Below, one piece after another: positions 9,652 through 19,819 of a DNA stretch of 64,000 nt; the stretch's first letter is position 1; every line of letters starts with the position of its first letter. This DNA is from CAVSJA01 sp963728145 (lineage in GTDB: Bacteria > Bacteroidota > Bacteroidia > Chitinophagales > Chitinophagaceae), in the NCBI GenBank assembly GCA_963728145.1, contig CAVSJA010000002.1:310001-374000 (forward strand), written 5' to 3'. The notes beneath the pieces are model-generated. The model had not been told where the DNA came from, made no database searches, and was given only the letters and a program-made list of their open reading frames with translations. A program made the position numbers and the translations under genes.

Positions 9652-9662
9652 TCGAATGAATA

Positions 9663-10523
9663 ATGGATGAGACTAACGATAATCTTCCCGTACTCACCAT
9701 CGATTCGCATGTCCATTTTTGGAAATACGATAAGAAAAGATATGCATGGATCGACAAATCAATGAAGACTCTGCAGCAGGATTATTTGCCAGAACATATG
9801 ATGCTGACCTTAAGAAGAAACGAAGTCAGCGGCGTAGTTGCCGTGCAGGCCGACACGAGCGAATACGAAACTCAATTCCTTGTCGAACTGGCAAAAACTC
9901 ATCCCATCATTAAAGGAGTTGTTGGTTGGGTGGATCTATTAAACAGCAACCTTAACGATCGTCTCAGGTATTTTTCACAGTATCCTATAATTAAAGGCTT
10001 CAGGCATATTGTTCAATCCGAACCCGATGATTTTTTACGAAGAAAGGAATTTCAGGCTGGCGTGCGGCAATTGCAAGGCTTCGGTTATTCTTATGATATT
10101 TTGATTTATCATCATCAATTACCCGCAGCCATCGATTTTGTACAGGAATTCCCTGAAATGAAACTCGTACTTGATCATTGCGCGAAACCCGATATCAAGA
10201 ATAAAAAAATTGACGATTGGAAAAAAGGAATTGAATCAATTGCAAGATTCCCGAATGTCTTTTGCAAAGTATCCGGATTATTCACTGAAGCAAAATGGAA
10301 GGAGTGGAGTGCTGCCGATTTTTATCCCTATCTTGATGTTGTCTTTAAAAATTTTGGGACAGATCGATTGATGTTTGGAAGCGATTACCCGGTGATGTTG
10401 CTCAGTGGTATCTATGTGCAATGGAAAAGTTTGCTGGAAAAGTATATGGAGAATTACACGCAGGATGAAAAGGACCTGGTATTTGGGCAGAATGCAATGA
10501 ATTTTTATAGTTTGAGAGTTTGA
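9663..10523 (+). CDS. Amidohydrolase-family lactonase (probable L-fuconolactonase)
   Basis: A 286-residue amidohydrolase-2 protein (TIM barrel). Metal-site motifs are present: DSHVHFW near residue 15, LDHCAKPD near 170, and FGSDYPV near 240. Family members in sugar-acid pathways hydrolyse aldonolactones; with the neighbouring fucose genes, L-fucono-1,5-lactone is the expected substrate. The start ATG lies 11 bases after the previous stop. It could instead act on L-rhamnono- or galactonolactone, since these lactonases are hard to tell apart by sequence. Confidence 0.82.
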   Translation: MDETNDNLPVLTIDSHVHFWKYDKKRYAWIDKSMKTLQQDYLPEHMMLTLRRNEVSGVVAVQADTSEYETQFLVELAKTHPIIKGVVGWVDLLNSNLNDRLRYFSQYPIIKGFRHIVQSEPDDFLRRKEFQAGVRQLQGFGYSYDILIYHHQLPAAIDFVQEFPEMKLVLDHCAKPDIKNKKIDDWKKGIESIARFPNVFCKVSGLFTEAKWKEWSAADFYPYLDVVFKNFGTDRLMFGSDYPVMLLSGIYVQWKSLLEKYMENYTQDEKDLVFGQNAMNFYSLRV

Positions 10524-10542
10524 TTAAATTATATTTCATTCG

Positions 10543-11326
10543 ATGGAATTGAATCTAAAGAGACAAAGTTTACCTGGTCACCGGCGGCGCCAAAGGCATT
10601 GGTGCTGCAATCAGCAAAACCATTGCTGAAGAAAAAGGAATTGTAGTAATCGCCGGCAGAAACGAAAAAGATAACCAGGCAATGGTGGACGAGATACATA
10701 AAGCTGTCGGCAGGGCTGCTGCTTTTTCGATTGAGCTTGCAGAGCCAACGGCCTGCAAATCCCTCATCGATTTTATAGAAAAAAAATATAGCAGGCTGGA
10801 TGGACTGATCAATAACGCAGGTGTGAATGATTCAGTTGGTTTAGAGAATGGTTCACCAGGTAGATTCATGGAATCGCTACAAAAAAATCTTAGTCATTAT
10901 TACAATCTTGCGCACTACGGCTTGCACTTATTAAAGAAATCAAAAGGCGCAATAATTAATATAGGCTCCAAGGTTGCGGTTACTGGACAAGGTAATACAT
11001 CTGGCTATGCAGCTGCTAAAGGCGCCGTCAATGCGTTGACAAGAGAATGGGCAGTCGCATTACTTCCCTATTCAATTCGCGTGAATGCAGTGATTCCTGC
11101 GGAGGTTTGGACGCCTTTATATGAGAATTGGATCAATTCCCTGCCGAATCCGAAAGAGAAGCTCGCGCAGATCGAATCAAAAGTGCCATTGGAAAAAAGA
11201 TTCACTACATCCGAGGAAATTGCAAACATGGTTTTATTCTTATTGAGTGATAAATCTTCCCATACAACGGGACAGATCATATATGTGGATGGAGGATATA
11301 CTCATCTGGATAGAGCGATTACATAA
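10543..11326 (+). CDS. SDR oxidoreductase, probable L-fucose dehydrogenase (one frameshift)
   Basis: Short-chain dehydrogenase of about 260 residues, which would oxidise L-fucose to the lactone with NAD(P). The N-terminus MELNLKD is in one frame; the Rossmann motif VTGGAKGIG and everything after it are one frame later, so a single extra base sits near 10556-10560. Other SDR elements are intact: NNAG near residue 90, catalytic Ser in INIGSK, and YAAAK. The ending DGGYTHLDRA resembles L-fucose dehydrogenases. Position between the lactonase and FucP genes supports the role. Confidence 0.8.
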
Positions 11327-11359
11327 TATTGGACAGCGGCTTAGACCTAAATCATTACA

Positions 11360-12643
11360 ATGCAAACGACTGCCTCAGCTACCAAAACCCGGAATGCTTA
11401 TTTGGTACCTTTTATTTTGGTAACCAGTTTGTTTTTTTTATGGGCCTTTCTTCACAATCTGAATCCAATCTTAATCCCACATTTGAAGAAAGCTTGTCAA
11501 CTTACCGATACACAATCAGCTTTGATTGACTCATCTGTTTACATGGGATATTTTCTAATGGCAATTCCCGCTGGATGGTTCATGCATAAGTTTGGCTATA
11601 AAAAAGGAATTCTTATTGGATTGATATTATATGCCATAGGGGCCTTATTGTTTTTACCTGCAGCTTCTTCACGTAGTTATCTTTTATTTCTGACCGCATT
11701 ATTTATTATTGCAAGCGGTGCAACTTTCCTGGAAACAGTTGCAAACCCATACATCACCATTCTCGGGGATAAGGAAACATCAGAACAACGTTTGAATTTT
11801 GCTCAATCATTCAATGGTGTGGGTGCGGTTGTTGCGCCGATAATCGGAGGGCAGTTCATTTTATCTGGTATCGAAAAAACAAAGGAGGAGTTGAATCAGA
11901 TGTCTCCCGAGGCGTTGAATAACTATCTTCAGTTTGAGGCTTCATCGGTTAAAGTGCCGTATCTGATAATCGCTGCGATTGTTATATTAGTCGCGATTTT
12001 GTTTTTTGTAAATAAAATACCTGAAGGACGAACGGAAAATGGTAATGCTCATTCTAAATCTTTTTCGATTAACGTATTAAAGCGCCCACATGTATTGTGG
12101 GCGGTAATCGCACAATTTTTTTATGTAGGTGCCCAGGTCGGTGTTGGAAGTTTTTTTATCCGTTTTTCTAAGTTGGTTATCGATCTGCCTGAAAAGACCG
12201 CAGCATTTTGGTGGGGTTCGATAGCAATGGTTGGCTTCATGGTCGGCCGTTTCGCAGGAACATGGTTGATGCGATTTATTAAACCGGCTAAGTTGCTAAG
12301 TCTGTATGCTGTTATTAATATACTCTTATTGACGATCGCGTTGATCGCTGATGGAAAAGTTGCTGTAATTGCAGTAATGGCAACGCCATTTTTCATGTCA
12401 ATAATGTTCCCAACAATATTTGCGCTTGGAATTAAGGACTTGGGAGAAGAAACCAAAATTGCATCTTCATTTATTGTTATGGCGATTGTTGGCGGTGCTT
12501 TTGCACCGTTGTTGATGGGATGGATCTCCGATATGACAGGCAGTATGCAGAATGCTTATATCGTGCCTTTGTTATGTTTTGGAGTTGTATTGGTGTTTGG
12601 TTTAAAAGGGTATAAGGTTAAATCTTTATCTGGCAATGTTTGA
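11360..12643 (+). CDS. fucP: L-fucose:H+ symporter FucP-type MFS permease
   Basis: A 427-residue MFS transporter of the fucose-galactose-gluconate symporter group, with about twelve transmembrane helices. Helix 1 follows a short tail and carries FLWAFLHNLNPILIPHLKKA, closely matching FucP; helix 4/5 has GATFLETVANPYITILGD, the group signature. It imports L-fucose with protons across the inner membrane. It starts 33 bases after the dehydrogenase gene, and its last 8 bases overlap the next SDR gene, consistent with one operon. Confidence 0.9.
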   Translation: MQTTASATKTRNAYLVPFILVTSLFFLWAFLHNLNPILIPHLKKACQLTDTQSALIDSSVYMGYFLMAIPAGWFMHKFGYKKGILIGLILYAIGALLFLPAASSRSYLLFLTALFIIASGATFLETVANPYITILGDKETSEQRLNFAQSFNGVGAVVAPIIGGQFILSGIEKTKEELNQMSPEALNNYLQFEASSVKVPYLIIAAIVILVAILFFVNKIPEGRTENGNAHSKSFSINVLKRPHVLWAVIAQFFYVGAQVGVGSFFIRFSKLVIDLPEKTAAFWWGSIAMVGFMVGRFAGTWLMRFIKPAKLLSLYAVINILLLTIALIADGKVAVIAVMATPFFMSIMFPTIFALGIKDLGEETKIASSFIVMAIVGGAFAPLLMGWISDMTGSMQNAYIVPLLCFGVVLVFGLKGYKVKSLSGNV

Positions 12644-13409
12644 ATTAGGAAATAAGATTGCGGTTATCACAGGCGGCGGAAGCGGAATCGGCAAAGCCAT
12701 TTGCAAACTTTTCGCAACCCAGGGAGCAAAAGTTTATGTATTGGATACGGATGAAAAGGGGGGAAATAGTACGGTGGCAGAGATTATTAATGAAAAGGGG
12801 AATGGGCTTTTCAAATCCTGCAATATCTCAAAGCACGCTGAAGTAAAACAATTGATCGATTCAATTCATAAAGAGGCTGGTTCAATTGATATACTGGTGA
12901 ATAATGCAGGTGTGGCGCATATCGGCAATATTGAAGGCACTACTGAAGAAGACCTCGATCGCTTGTACAATGTGAATGTGAAAGGTGCATACAATTGCAT
13001 GCAGGCTGTAATTCCCCTGATGAAAACGAAGGGCGGTTGCATTCTTAATATGGCATCAGTAGTTGCATCAGTTGGAATACCCGATCGGTTTGCTTATTCA
13101 ATGACCAAGGGAGCGATTATGACGATGACGCTCTCTGTCGCAAAAGATTATTTAAAACATAATATCCGATGCAATTGCATTTCACCGGCTAGAGTGCACA
13201 CACCATTTGTCGATGGATTCCTTGCAAAAAATTATCCGGGTAAGGAAAAGGAAATGTTTGAAAAACTCTCCAAAACACAACCCATTGGCCGAATGGCGAG
13301 TCCGGAGGAAATCGCTTTTCTTGCATTATACTTATGTAGCGCTGAAGCTTCCTTTATTACTGGATGCGACTATCCTATCGATGGGGGATTTATTCGGCTT
13401 AATAACTAA
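12636..13409 (+). CDS. SDR oxidoreductase, probable 2-keto-3-deoxy-L-fuconate dehydrogenase
   Basis: A 257-residue short-chain dehydrogenase. The cofactor motif ITGGGSGIGKA is at residues 11-21, followed by NNAG (about 88), the catalytic Ser in MASVVAS and YSMTK (about 152). The C-terminal DYPIDGGF is typical. Similar enzymes oxidise 2-keto-3-deoxy-L-fuconate at C4, producing the diketo acid that the FAH-family enzyme at the head of this cluster would cleave. The gene overlaps the permease by 8 bases. Substrate assignment is contextual; the fuconate dehydratase that would complete the pathway is not in the window. Confidence 0.82.
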   Translation: MFELGNKIAVITGGGSGIGKAICKLFATQGAKVYVLDTDEKGGNSTVAEIINEKGNGLFKSCNISKHAEVKQLIDSIHKEAGSIDILVNNAGVAHIGNIEGTTEEDLDRLYNVNVKGAYNCMQAVIPLMKTKGGCILNMASVVASVGIPDRFAYSMTKGAIMTMTLSVAKDYLKHNIRCNCISPARVHTPFVDGFLAKNYPGKEKEMFEKLSKTQPIGRMASPEEIAFLALYLCSAEASFITGCDYPIDGGFIRLNN

Positions 13410-13440
13410 AATACCCCCCAACCCCCTAAAGGGGGAGTAA
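13408..13440. repeat. CCCCCTAAAGGGGG hairpin
   Basis: ACCCCCCAACCCCCTAAAGGGGGAGTAA follows the operon stop. CCCCC-TAAA-GGGGG is a simple hairpin often scattered through Bacteroidota genomes; a longer relative is at 42.8-42.9 kb. It may terminate the fucose operon before the GH65 gene. Confidence 0.65.
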
Positions 13441-13465
13441 TAAAAACACGCTATTTTTATCTTCT

Positions 13466-15487
13466 ATGACTCGATTACTTTTTATACTACTGATACTTTA
13501 TAGCCCGGTATTTTCTCAAAATCCCTGGAAACTAACTGCCGATAAGATAGATCCATCCAATTATTATGGTGTTACCGTTGCAAACGGAATGATCGGTATT
13601 GTTTCTTCACCCGAACCATTCAAGGTAAAGGATGTAGTATTAGCAGGTGCATATGATCTTTATGGCAGAGGAAGAGTTAGCAATTTCCTACGCAGCTTCA
13701 ATCTCCTGAATATGTATTTGGATATTGATGGAAGACGACTCGATACAAAAGCCACAAGTAGTATGAAGCAAGAGCTGGATATGCGAAAGGCGTCTTTCAC
13801 AGGGTCGTTTGATTATGGAGATAAAGCAACTGTGTCGTATACTTATTATTCTTTGCGTCATCTTCCCTATACCGTTTTAATGGATGTTACGATTACAGCC
13901 AAAAAAGATATTTCCACCACTGCTGCAAGTGTAATGGAAGCTCCTGACGCGATGAAGGATGTTCAGAATTATTATAACGAAATCGATAGACCGCATGTAG
14001 TGATAAGTCTCCTTAGTTCAATAGGAAAAAGTCCAACAGGTAAATTACAACTGTGTGCGTCGAATACATTTTTATTCAGCGAAGCCCATGGGCAAGAACC
14101 AAGAGTGATCCATGAAATGTGGGATAACAATATGCACCTGATGAAGTTTTCAAGAAAAATGAAAGCAGGTGAAACTTATCGCTTTTCTATTGCAGGCTCT
14201 TCGATAACTTCTGCTCATCATGACGATCCGTTGAATGAAGCAGAACGGTTGACCATCTATGCTAAACTGGAAGGAAGAGAAAGATTGTTGCAGTTTCATC
14301 AAAAGTCCTGGGAAGAACTTTGGAAAAGCGATATACAAATCGAAGGCGATGCGCAAGCACAACAAGATGTACATAGCATGTTGTACCATCTTTATTCTTT
14401 CAGCAGGGAAGGAACTGCGCTTTCGCCATCGCCAATGGGATTATCGGGCCTGGGATATAACGGCCATGTTTTCTGGGATACCGAATTATGGATGTATCCA
14501 TCGCTGTTAGTATTGCATCCCGAAATAGCACATTCATTGATGGAATACCGTTTTCAAAGATTGGATGCAGCAAAACGAAATGCGTTCTCAAAAGGATTCA
14601 AAGGAGCGATGTTTCCATGGGAAAGTGCTGAAACAGGTGTTGAAGAAACTCCTGTTTGGGCATTGAGTGGTCCGTTCGAACATCATATCACTGCTTGCGT
14701 CGGTATCGCTGCATGGAATTATTATTCTGTAACGCAGGATAAAAACTGGTTGCGTGAAAAAGGATGGCCGATCTTATCTGAAACGGCAAATTTCTGGGCG
14801 AGCCGAGTTGAAAGAAATGGTCCTGGTAAGTATGATATAAAAAATGTGGTGGCTGCAGATGAATGGGCCGAGAATGTAGACAATAACGCATTCACTAACG
14901 CGGCAGCAAAAGCAAACCTTCAATTCGCAACGTGAAGCAGCAAAAGTTTTGGGCATCAGTCCAGATCCGGATTGGGCCAATGTAGCTTCAAACATTCCCA
15001 TATTAAAAATGAATGATGGTGTTACTCGTGAACACGCCACTTATAATGGTGAAGGAATAAAACAAGCAGATGTAAACCTTCTTTCCTACCCGTTAAAAGA
15101 AGTTACCGATCCGAAGCAAGTGCGAAAGGATCTTGAATACTATGAAACCCGTGTTCCAAACGAAGGAACCCCGCAATGACCCAGGCCATCTTTACCTTAT
15201 TATATGCAAGACTCGGCGATGGGGAGAAAGCATATAAGTGGTTTAAAGAAGCTTATCAACCCAATCTGCTACCCCCATTCCGGGTTATAGCAGAAACAAA
15301 AGGAGGAACAAATCCCTATTTCGCAACTGGCGCTGGCGGGATTATTCAAAGTCTGCTGATGGGTTTTGGAGGATTGGAGATAACTTCAAAAGGATTAACT
15401 CAAATTAAATCAAAGCTGCCCCCTCATTGGAAAAGTCTCACGTTGACAGGTATTGGGCCTGAGCGAAAGACTTTTGTGGTGAAATAG
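13466..15487 (+). CDS. GH65-family glycoside hydrolase, secreted (two frameshifts)
   Basis: Secreted enzyme of about 674 residues with a signal peptide (LLFILLILYSPVFSQ). The (alpha/alpha)6 barrel of GH65 is recognisable: GLGYNGHVFWDTELWM (about residue 330), GAMFPWESAETG, and the general-acid region ADEWAENVDNNAFTN. Members act on alpha-glucosides such as trehalose, kojibiose or glucosyl-galactosyl residues. Two frame breaks occur, near 14920-14935 (one extra base before EAAKVLGISP) and near 15172 (one missing base before AMTQAIFTL); the three parts join into one conserved protein. It follows the fucose operon by 57 bases and may release sugars in the periplasm. The exact substrate is unknown. 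Confidence 0.82.
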
Positions 15488-15582
15488 CCACCCACCCCCA
15501 TGATCGTCATTCCCGCGGTGTAAATGCTAGGCACTTACAACGAAAGACAACCAAGCGGGAATGACGATCATAGAGGTGGGGC
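15486..15582. repeat. Inverted repeat with ATGATCGTCATTCCCGC arms
   Basis: The left arm (15486-15516) runs from AGCCACCC to ATGATCGTCATTCCCGC; the right arm (15554-15582) is GCGGGAATGACGATCAT followed by AGAGGTGGGGCT, giving a roughly 30-bp stem with few mismatches and a loop of about 37 nt. The shared core TGATCGTCATTCCCG occurs again after batC. It begins at the stop codon of the GH65 gene and may work as its terminator. Confidence 0.78.
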
Positions 15583-15702
15583 TAACAATTAATCTTCAAC
15601 TCATTATACTAACAACCATTAGCAATTCGGCCATCTTAAAAAAAATCCCAGACAGCGATTTGATTAGGGGATTTGTCTTATTTTGTGCCATCGGCTACTG
15701 AT

Positions 15703-16260
15703 TTGAAAAAGATAACTGCCATACTGCTTGCTGGAATATTAATGTTTAACTGGTTCGGTTACCAGTTGCTTACTGGCTATTTACAGTCAAAGGCTGATGC
15801 CCGCATGGTCGCTCAACTCGACCGCAATGATTACGACGAAAGCCAATTGATAGAGATCCGCGTTCCGATTAATCTTCCTTATCATAATGACTGGCAGGAA
15901 TTCGAGCGTTACGATGGCCAGATCGAAATTGAAGGCAAACATTATAAATACGTGAAGCGTAAAGTGGAGAAAGGCGAACTCGTATTACTTTGCATTCCCG
16001 ATCAATCCAGGCAACTATTACAGACAGCGAGAGATAATTTCTTCAGTCTCGTAAACGACCTTCAACAAAATTCAACAAACAAAAAATCTGATTCCGGCAA
16101 CTCAGTTGCGTTCAAGAATATAACCTCGGATTACCGCCAGGAAAATAATGACTGGTCTGTACTGGTTTTCAAACTAAACAAACTGAGTTTTGCCCAGGAA
16201 AATATGGCGCTACTTTCCGATCCTTATAACTCTTCAAAAGACCGACCTCCGCAGGCATAA
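15703..16260 (+). CDS. Membrane-anchored protein of unknown function
   Basis: About 185 residues. The frame has no ATG near its beginning; a TTG giving MKKITAILLAGILMFNWFGY fits best because it starts a good N-terminal anchor or signal sequence. An upstream TTG at 15673 is possible, but TTTGATTAGG...TTATTTTG just before it looks like a promoter. The mature part has beta strands (LIEIRVPINLPYH, DGQIEIEGKHYKYVKRKV) and a low-complexity tail rich in Asn and Ser. No family recognised. Downstream lies the haloperoxidase cluster, but the 113-base gap argues for separate transcription. Confidence 0.6.
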   Translation: MKKITAILLAGILMFNWFGYQLLTGYLQSKADARMVAQLDRNDYDESQLIEIRVPINLPYHNDWQEFERYDGQIEIEGKHYKYVKRKVEKGELVLLCIPDQSRQLLQTARDNFFSLVNDLQQNSTNKKSDSGNSVAFKNITSDYRQENNDWSVLVFKLNKLSFAQENMALLSDPYNSSKDRPPQA

Positions 16261-16373
16261 TGCACAGTCGATAATTCCTCGACAGAGTTCATTTCAATTG
16301 GATAGGATTTGATCCTTCCTTTCATCATTTAAAATTTAGGTCCACGAAAGTGGAGTAATTAATTTCTTTAAGG

Positions 16374-17716
16374 ATGAGATATTTCCTGGCATTTGCCACC
16401 GTGTTCTTTTTATTGATTTCGTGTAAGCCAAAGGGTAATTATAAAGCGTACACCAGCGATCCAGTATTGTATTCAAAAACAGTGAAGGAACTCAACAATG
16501 CCGTACTGGGAAATAATTTTCCGCCAATGATCGCAAGTCGGGTTTATGTTTATTCCAATATCGCCGCTTATGAAACGATGGTGGCGGGGAACGACAGCTT
16601 TCAATCATTAGCGGGACAGATCAAACATCTCCCTGCATTGAAAGTTCCCGATACAACCAATGTAGACTTTCCCTTTGCTTCGCTGCTTGCTTTTTGCAAA
16701 ATGGGTGAGGCACTGACATTTCCTGAAGGAAGCATGTCGGACTATGTAAATAATTTGAAGCATCAGGCAGATAGCCTGGGAATGAGCGATGAAGTGATGA
16801 AGGCTTCGCAGGTTTTTGCTGATTCCATGGCGAACCAAATTCTGCAATGGTCTAAAGGCGACAACTATGCGCAAACCCGTAGCGCTTCCCGGTATACCAT
16901 TATCGATACTCCTGGCCGTTGGGTGTTAACTCCTCCAATGTATCAACAGGCAGTTGAGCCGCACTGGCTGGAAATTCGCCCGATGGTACTGGATTCTGCA
17001 TCCCAATGTATGCCTCCGCCTCCGCCAAAGTTTGATATTACCAATCGCAACAGTGTATATTACCGCGCAATGCTGGAAGTGAAAAATATCGGGGATAGCT
17101 TGACGGATGAGCAAAAGCATATTGCTGATTTCTGGGACGATAATCCGTTTAAGGGAAATGTGATCGGTCACGTGACTTTCATGACGAAGAAATTCTCACC
17201 TCCCGGTCATTGGTTGAATATCACCGGTATCGCTGCACAAAAAGCAAATGCAAGTTTTGAAGAGACTAGTTGCTGCATTTACTCATCTCAGCATTGGAAT
17301 GTTTGATGCATTCATTAGTTGTTGGGATGAAAAGTATCGCAGCAATTTTATCAGACCTGAGTCTGCCATCAATAAAACTGTTGATCCGGAATGGAGACCG
17401 TATATCCAGACTCCACCATTTCCTTCCTATACCAGTGGTCATGCTACAGTTTCTGCTGCTTCAGCGGAGGTAATGACTGCTCATTTTGGTGATCAGTTAT
17501 CTTTTACAGATACTTCATTGCTGGAATTCGGTATAGCGAAACAGGGAAATAAAATCATTTCGCCAAGCCGCAAACGAAGCGGCGTTTTCCAGGCTTTATG
17601 GTGGAATTCACTATCGCTTCGATAATGAAGAAGGAGCAAAGAGTGGACGCCGTCTTGGTGAGCTAATCGTGAACCGTATTCATATGAAAAGAAAACAACA
17701 AGCAAAAAATTTCTAA
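16374..17716 (+). CDS. Vanadium haloperoxidase/PAP2-like lipoprotein (two frameshifts)
   Basis: About 447 residues with a lipoprotein signal (FFLLISC, Cys near 17). The C-terminal half carries the PAP2/vanadium-haloperoxidase active site: KYRSNFIRPE, PSYTSGH and SRLYGGIHYRFD, all expected to bind vanadate or phosphate. Frame breaks at about 17268 (extra A before VAAFTHLS) and about 17552 (extra A before SFRQAANEAA) split it; the last frame continues to NRIHMKRKQQAKNF and TAA. A related protein lies 2.1 kb downstream, with two outer-membrane barrels in between. Haloperoxidase or acid phosphatase activity are both possible. Confidence 0.8.
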
Positions 17717-17733
17717 CTGCAAATAAAATTAAA

Positions 17734-18828
17734 ATGAAAAAGCTATTACTGGTAATACTTGTTATGGTAATGATCGCCGACAATGCTCAATCACAAGGAT
17801 GTGTTGCAATCCGCAGTACGGGAGCAATGTGTACAAAACACGAACCTGGTCATGAAGATGTGAAGGGCTGGCAATTGAATACTTCTTATCGGTATTTCAA
17901 ATCTCATCGGCACTTTGTAGGTAAAGAAGAGCAGGTTGAAAGAGAGGAACAAAATACCCAGGTTATCAACTGGCAGCATGCGATAAATTTTACATTGGTT
18001 AGGAATCTTAGCTCAAGATGGTCTATTGCTGTTGATGTTCCGATTATTTCTAACAGACGTTCATCGCTGTATGAGCATGGTGGAAATTCCGGAGGAGAAA
18101 ACGCAAGACATACTACTGCTTCGTTTGGCCTTGGTGATATGCGCTTTAGCGGATATTACTGGTTATTCGACCCCATGAAATCTTTTAAGGGAAATATCCA
18201 GGTTGGATTGGGTATTAAACTTGCAACAGGAGATTACCAATACCAGGATTTCTTTTATAAATCAGATACCGTAAAGATTCTTGGGCCGGTTGATCAATCC
18301 ATTCAACTCGGTGATGGCGGAACAGGTTTTACCGGAGAGATCAATGCTTACTATAATTTCAGCCGCGTCATAGGTGTATATGGTAATTTCTTTTACTTAT
18401 TGAATCCACGTGAGCAAAACGGTGTATCAACAGCAAGAGGTGCACAAGCTTCCGCGACTGCGCTTAAATATAACACCAGCACCATGAGTGTTCCTGATCA
18501 GTATATGGCGAGAGGTGGAATGAATGTCACGTACGAAAGACTGACGCTATCTGCAGGCGCGCGTTTCGAGTGTGTCCCATCCAGTGACCTGATCGGTGGC
18601 GATGGTGGGTTCAGAAGACCAGGCTATGTGCTTTCGGTTGAACCGGGATTGGCTTACAATACCAGGCAGTTTACATTCTTCGCAACCGTACCGGTTGCAT
18701 TGGAAAGAAATCGTACACAAAGCAATGGCGACAAATTGAGAACTGAAGATACAGGTGTATACGCCCATGGTGATGCAGCATTTGCTGACTATGCAATTTT
18801 TGCCGGAGTTAGTTTTCGATTTAAATAG
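17734..18828 (+). CDS. Outer-membrane beta-barrel protein
   Basis: A 364-residue secreted protein with a clear signal peptide (LLLVILVMVMIADNAQSQ). The mature part opens with a Cys-rich stretch (GCVAIRSTGAMC) and is otherwise built of alternating amphipathic strands ending in a C-terminal aromatic strand (FAGVSFRFK), as in outer-membrane barrels. It starts 17 bases after the haloperoxidase-like gene, so the two are co-transcribed. The pairing suggests export or capture of a substrate or product of that enzyme, but no family function is known to me. Confidence 0.75.
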   Translation: MKKLLLVILVMVMIADNAQSQGCVAIRSTGAMCTKHEPGHEDVKGWQLNTSYRYFKSHRHFVGKEEQVEREEQNTQVINWQHAINFTLVRNLSSRWSIAVDVPIISNRRSSLYEHGGNSGGENARHTTASFGLGDMRFSGYYWLFDPMKSFKGNIQVGLGIKLATGDYQYQDFFYKSDTVKILGPVDQSIQLGDGGTGFTGEINAYYNFSRVIGVYGNFFYLLNPREQNGVSTARGAQASATALKYNTSTMSVPDQYMARGGMNVTYERLTLSAGARFECVPSSDLIGGDGGFRRPGYVLSVEPGLAYNTRQFTFFATVPVALERNRTQSNGDKLRTEDTGVYAHGDAAFADYAIFAGVSFRFK

Positions 18829-18864
18829 ACAGGTCATAATTTCCTAACATTGAAAACGCAGGTG

Positions 18865-19818
18865 ATGAAATTTCTAAAACCCCTCAGCAGTACCAGTCTT
18901 GTTTTGACGGTTCTGTTGATATCGACCACATGCCGCTCGCAGACTGACCAGGATGCGATCATGATGAATAAATACCAGTTCTGTAGTGGTTTCGTGTATA
19001 GTTATTCTTCCTGGGATACTTATTGGGAAGGAACATTGAAACGAACCAATGAGAATCTCGGTACTTATACCAACCAGTCTGTAATGTTTATGGCTAATTA
19101 CGGAATCACCAATGACCTAAACATAATGGCAGGTGCGCCATATGTATGGACTAAAGCATCTGCGGGTACACTCGCTGGTATGAAAGGTATACAGGATCTT
19201 TCCGTTTTCGTTAAATGGAGGGCCTTAGAACGTCAGAAAGGAGATAACAAATTATCAATGTTCCTGATTGGTGGATTCTCTACGCCATTGAGTGATTACA
19301 CAATTGATTTCTTACCGATGTCAATAGGCCTTGGATCAACCAATGCAATCTTTAGGGGCATGGTTGACTTCAAGCATAAAACCTGGTTTGCTACAGCTAC
19401 TGCTGCTTATGTGTATCGCAGCAATGTGAAGCTTGATCGCAATTCTTATTACGACACAGAATTGCACCTGACTAATGAAGTAGAAATGCCTAATGCCGCT
19501 TCTTATTTGTTACGTGCGGGTTATCGGGGAAGATATGTAATTGCTGAAGCCCTGCTTTCAAATTGGAATACACTCGGCGGCTTTGATATGACACGCAATA
19601 ATATGCCATTCCCAAGCAACGATATGGAAGCAACTAACCTTGGAGCGGGTTTCAAGTGGACATGGAAAAAACATACGGGTCTTTCGGCTGTAGGGAATGT
19701 TAACTATACAGTAAAAGGCAGAAATGTTGGCCAGGCGACCTCCTTCAGCGCAGGTATCTTCTATGCTTTTTACATGAAGGCAGGAAAGCAAAAAGACAAA
19801 AACACCAATCTAAATTAA
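18865..19818 (+). CDS. Outer-membrane beta-barrel protein (second)
   Basis: About 317 residues. The ATG giving MKFLKPLSSTSLVLTVLL is chosen; a TTG 15 bases upstream would add five residues. A signal peptide ends near RSQ. The mature protein is rich in aromatic, alternating strands (QSVMFMANYGITNDLNIMAG, VNYTVKGRNV) and resembles transporter-like outer-membrane barrels. It lies 36 bases after the first barrel and ends 1 base before the next gene, placing it firmly in the haloperoxidase operon. The two barrels are not obviously close paralogues. Confidence 0.72.
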   Translation: MKFLKPLSSTSLVLTVLLISTTCRSQTDQDAIMMNKYQFCSGFVYSYSSWDTYWEGTLKRTNENLGTYTNQSVMFMANYGITNDLNIMAGAPYVWTKASAGTLAGMKGIQDLSVFVKWRALERQKGDNKLSMFLIGGFSTPLSDYTIDFLPMSIGLGSTNAIFRGMVDFKHKTWFATATAAYVYRSNVKLDRNSYYDTELHLTNEVEMPNAASYLLRAGYRGRYVIAEALLSNWNTLGGFDMTRNNMPFPSNDMEATNLGAGFKWTWKKHTGLSAVGNVNYTVKGRNVGQATSFSAGIFYAFYMKAGKQKDKNTNLN

Positions 19819-19819
19819 A

